From the NCBI RefSeq assembly GCF_000972385.1, contig NZ_JXTE01000095.1:1-23042 (forward strand): 23,042 nucleotides of DNA, written 5' to 3'. Shown in pieces: positions 21,198-23,042 of this stretch. The notes beneath the pieces were generated by a model that was not told the DNA's origin, ran no database searches, and saw nothing but the letters and a program-made list of their open reading frames with translations. Origin of the DNA: Streptomyces sp. WM6386 (GTDB taxonomy: Bacteria > Actinomycetota > Actinomycetes > Streptomycetales > Streptomycetaceae). The first letter of the stretch is position 1; the number at the start of each line of letters is the position of its first letter. The position numbers were made by a program, and so were the translations under genes.

Positions 21198-22283
21198 GTG
21201 ACCCATGAGGTACGTGCCGTCGTCGCCCGGCAGAAGGGTGCCCCGGTCTCGGTGGAGACCATCCTCGTGCCGGATCCCGGACCGGGTGAGGCGCTGGTGC
21301 GGGTGCAGGCCTGCGGCGTCTGCCACACCGACCTGCGCTATCGGGACGGCGGAATTACCGACGAGTTCCCGTTCCTGCTCGGCCACGAGGCCGCGGGCGT
21401 CGTCGAGGCGGTCGGCGACGGCGTCACCGACGTCGTGGCCGGCGACTTCGTCGTCCTCAACTGGCGTGCGGTCTGCGGCACATGCCGGGCCTGTCGCCGG
21501 GGGAGGCCATGGCACTGCTTCAGCACCCACAACGCCACCCAGCCGATGACCCTCGCCGACGGCACCCCGCTGTCCACGGCCCTCGGCATCGGGGCCTTCG
21601 CCGAGAAGACCCTGGTCGCCGCGGGCCAGTGCACCAAGGTGGACGCGACCGCCTCGCCCGCCGCCGCGGGGCTGCTCGGCTGCGGAGTGATGGCCGGGTT
21701 CGGCGCGGCGGTCAACACCGATGGAGTCGGCCGCGGCGACTCCATCGCGGTGATCGGCTGCGGAGGTGTGGGCATGGCGGCCGTCGCGGGCGCCAAGGTG
21801 GCCGGTGCCGGCCGCATCATCGCCGTCGACATGGACGAGCGGAAGCTGAAGTGGGCCGAGCAGTTCGGCGCCACCGACACCGTCGACTCCTCCAGGACCG
21901 ACGCCGTCGAAGCCATCCGCAGCCTCACCGGCGGCTTCGGCGCCGACGTCGTCGTGGACGCGGTGGGCCGCCCCGAGACCTTCAAACAGGCCTTCTACGC
22001 CCGCGACCTGGCCGGCACCGCCGTCCTGGTGGGCGTCCCCACCCCGGAACTGACCCTCGACCTGCCCCTGCTGGACGTCTTCGGACGCGGCGGGGCACTG
22101 AAGTCCTCCTGGTACGGCGACTGCCTGCCCTCCCGTGACATCCCCGCCCTGATCGACCTCTACCTCCAAGGCCGCTTCGACCTGGGCGACTTCGTCACCG
22201 AGACCATCGCGCTGGACGAGGTGGAGGCCGCGTTCGCCGAGATGCACCACGGCGAGGTCCTGCGCTCCGTGGTCGTCCTGTGA
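21198..22283 (+). CDS. mscR: S-(hydroxymethyl)mycothiol dehydrogenase (mycothiol-dependent formaldehyde dehydrogenase)
   Basis: This 361-residue zinc alcohol dehydrogenase has catalytic zinc ligands Cys39 ([15 protein letters not shown]) and His63-Glu64 (GHEAAG). Structural zinc ligands are Cys93, 96, 99 and 107, and the nucleotide motif is [14 protein letters not shown]. The sequence follows the actinobacterial MscR/AdhE2 enzyme closely ([41 protein letters not shown]). It oxidises the formaldehyde-mycothiol adduct with NAD. GTG 21198 was chosen because GAGGAGA lies about 7 nt upstream; ATG 21183 is in frame but lacks such a site. It stands 81 nt before a Rieske demethylase gene that would make formaldehyde, so the pair probably works as producer and detoxifier. 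Confidence 0.93.
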   Translation: MTHEVRAVVARQKGAPVSVETILVPDPGPGEALVRVQACGVCHTDLRYRDGGITDEFPFLLGHEAAGVVEAVGDGVTDVVAGDFVVLNWRAVCGTCRACRRGRPWHCFSTHNATQPMTLADGTPLSTALGIGAFAEKTLVAAGQCTKVDATASPAAAGLLGCGVMAGFGAAVNTDGVGRGDSIAVIGCGGVGMAAVAGAKVAGAGRIIAVDMDERKLKWAEQFGATDTVDSSRTDAVEAIRSLTGGFGADVVVDAVGRPETFKQAFYARDLAGTAVLVGVPTPELTLDLPLLDVFGRGGALKSSWYGDCLPSRDIPALIDLYLQGRFDLGDFVTETIALDEVEAAFAEMHHGEVLRSVVVL

Positions 22284-22364
22284 CCGGCCGGACCCAGACC
22301 CCCACTCCCTCGCCCTCCGCGCCCCCGACGTGTGCGCGTCCGACACTTCCCGAGGTGACTTTCG

Positions 22365-23042
22365 ATGACCACCACCAGCCTTCCCCCGAGCCTGATCGCC
22401 ACCCTGTCGGGGGAGCACTACACCGACCCCGAGATCTTCTCCCTGGAACAGGAGCGGATCTTCGAGGCCATGTGGTTCTGTGTGGCCCGAGCCTCGGAGC
22501 TGGCCAGGCCCGGGAGCTTCCGCACCTACCAGGTCGGACGGGAGAGCGTGCTGATCACCCGCTCCCGGGACAGTTCGATCAAGGCGTTCCTGAACGTCTG
22601 CCGGCACCGCGGCGCCAAGCTCTGCACGGAGGAGACCGGCGAGGTCAAGCGGGCGTTCCAGTGCCCGTACCACGCCTGGACCTACGGGCTCGACGGCAAG
22701 CTGATCGCCGCACCGAACCTGACCTCGATGCCGGACATCGACCGGACCGAGTACGGCCTGGTCAACATCCACGTCCGGGAATGGCTCGGATATGTGTGGG
22801 TGTGCCTGGCCGACACCCCGCCGTCCTTCGAGGAGGACATCGTGGGCGCGGTCGTCGAGCGACTGGGCGACGTGGAGTCGATCGACCGCTACGACATCGA
22901 CAACCTGCAGCTGGGCCGCCGTATCACCTACGACGTGAAGGCCAACTGGAAGCTCATCATCGAGAACTTCATGGAGTGCTACCACTGCGCGACCATCCAC
23001 CCCGAACTCACCGAGGTGCTCCCGGAGTTCGCGGACGGTTAC
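22365..23042 (+). CDS. gbcA: Glycine betaine monooxygenase-like Rieske oxygenase, N-terminal part
   Basis: The gene runs off the right edge; 226 codons are present with no stop. The Rieske [2Fe-2S] ligands are Cys79-His81 (CRHRGAKLC) and Cys100-His103 (CPYHAWTYG). The mononuclear iron site begins with ENFMECYHCATIHPE, giving His207 and His212, with Glu204 at the bridging acidic position. The family (GbcA) demethylates glycine betaine to dimethylglycine and formaldehyde with a GbcB-type reductase that is not in the window. Start ATG 22365 has GAGGTGA about 6 nt upstream. The 81-bp gap after mscR (22284-22364) has no hairpin or dyad that I can see, so cotranscription is likely. Related Rieske demethylases act on stachydrine or carnitine, so the substrate is inferred from context. 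Confidence 0.88.
   Translation, partial: MTTTSLPPSLIATLSGEHYTDPEIFSLEQERIFEAMWFCVARASELARPGSFRTYQVGRESVLITRSRDSSIKAFLNVCRHRGAKLCTEETGEVKRAFQCPYHAWTYGLDGKLIAAPNLTSMPDIDRTEYGLVNIHVREWLGYVWVCLADTPPSFEEDIVGAVVERLGDVESIDRYDIDNLQLGRRITYDVKANWKLIIENFMECYHCATIHPELTEVLPEFADGY

Noticed and set aside
22284..22364. A dyad operator in front of the right-hand Rieske gene
   Set aside because: I looked for GTTGCG-N5-CGCAAC in both orientations and found no match with more than chance similarity.

Overview
The window is high-GC, densely packed actinobacterial DNA. GTG and TTG starts, a mycothiol-type formaldehyde dehydrogenase, and a palindromic intergenic element that I recall as typical of the genus all point to Streptomyces or a close relative. 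No tRNA, rRNA, insertion sequence or CRISPR array was seen. The whole window is one catabolic locus for choline, glycine betaine and one-carbon units.

Layout. At the left edge is the C-terminus of a Rieske oxygenase (2-280), convergent with an IclR regulator (282-1079, minus). A GMC choline-dehydrogenase-like gene and a methylenetetrahydrofolate-reductase-like gene follow on the plus strand (1229-3739). A strong hairpin separates them from purU copy 1 (3800-4672, minus). Divergent from purU is betaine aldehyde dehydrogenase plus a ProV/ProW/ProX-type importer (4891-10439), closed by a hairpin. The next operon is dimethylglycine oxidase, folD and sarcosine oxidase beta, delta-alpha fusion and gamma (10665-19122). 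A second IclR (19156-19953) and a second purU (20074-20946) lie on the minus strand. Divergent from these are a mycothiol-dependent formaldehyde dehydrogenase (21198-22283) and the N-terminal part of a second Rieske oxygenase (22365 to the window end).

How the genes work together (inferred from families). The importer brings in choline or betaine. The GMC enzyme and the aldehyde dehydrogenase make glycine betaine. The Rieske enzyme removes the first methyl group as formaldehyde, which the mycothiol enzyme oxidises. Dimethylglycine oxidase and sarcosine oxidase remove the other two methyl groups and load them on tetrahydrofolate. FolD and PurU turn methylene-THF into formate and free THF, and the MTHFR-like protein could send some to methyl-THF. 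A Rieske reductase partner and glycine/serine enzymes are not in the window.

Main observation. A 17-bp dyad, GTTGCG-N5-CGCAAC, appears as tandem pairs in a fixed 19-bp register (17 bp plus 2 bp) at purU1, betA, betB, dmg, purU2 and mscR, more degenerately at iclR1, and singly over the iclR2 start codon. At purU1, betB, dmg and purU2 it lies directly downstream of a TTGAC-N17/18-nAnnnT core promoter. This reads as one regulon of the two IclR paralogues (about 79 percent identical by hand count). The second notable feature is a sarcosine oxidase delta-alpha fusion whose linker is a translated palindromic intergenic repeat.
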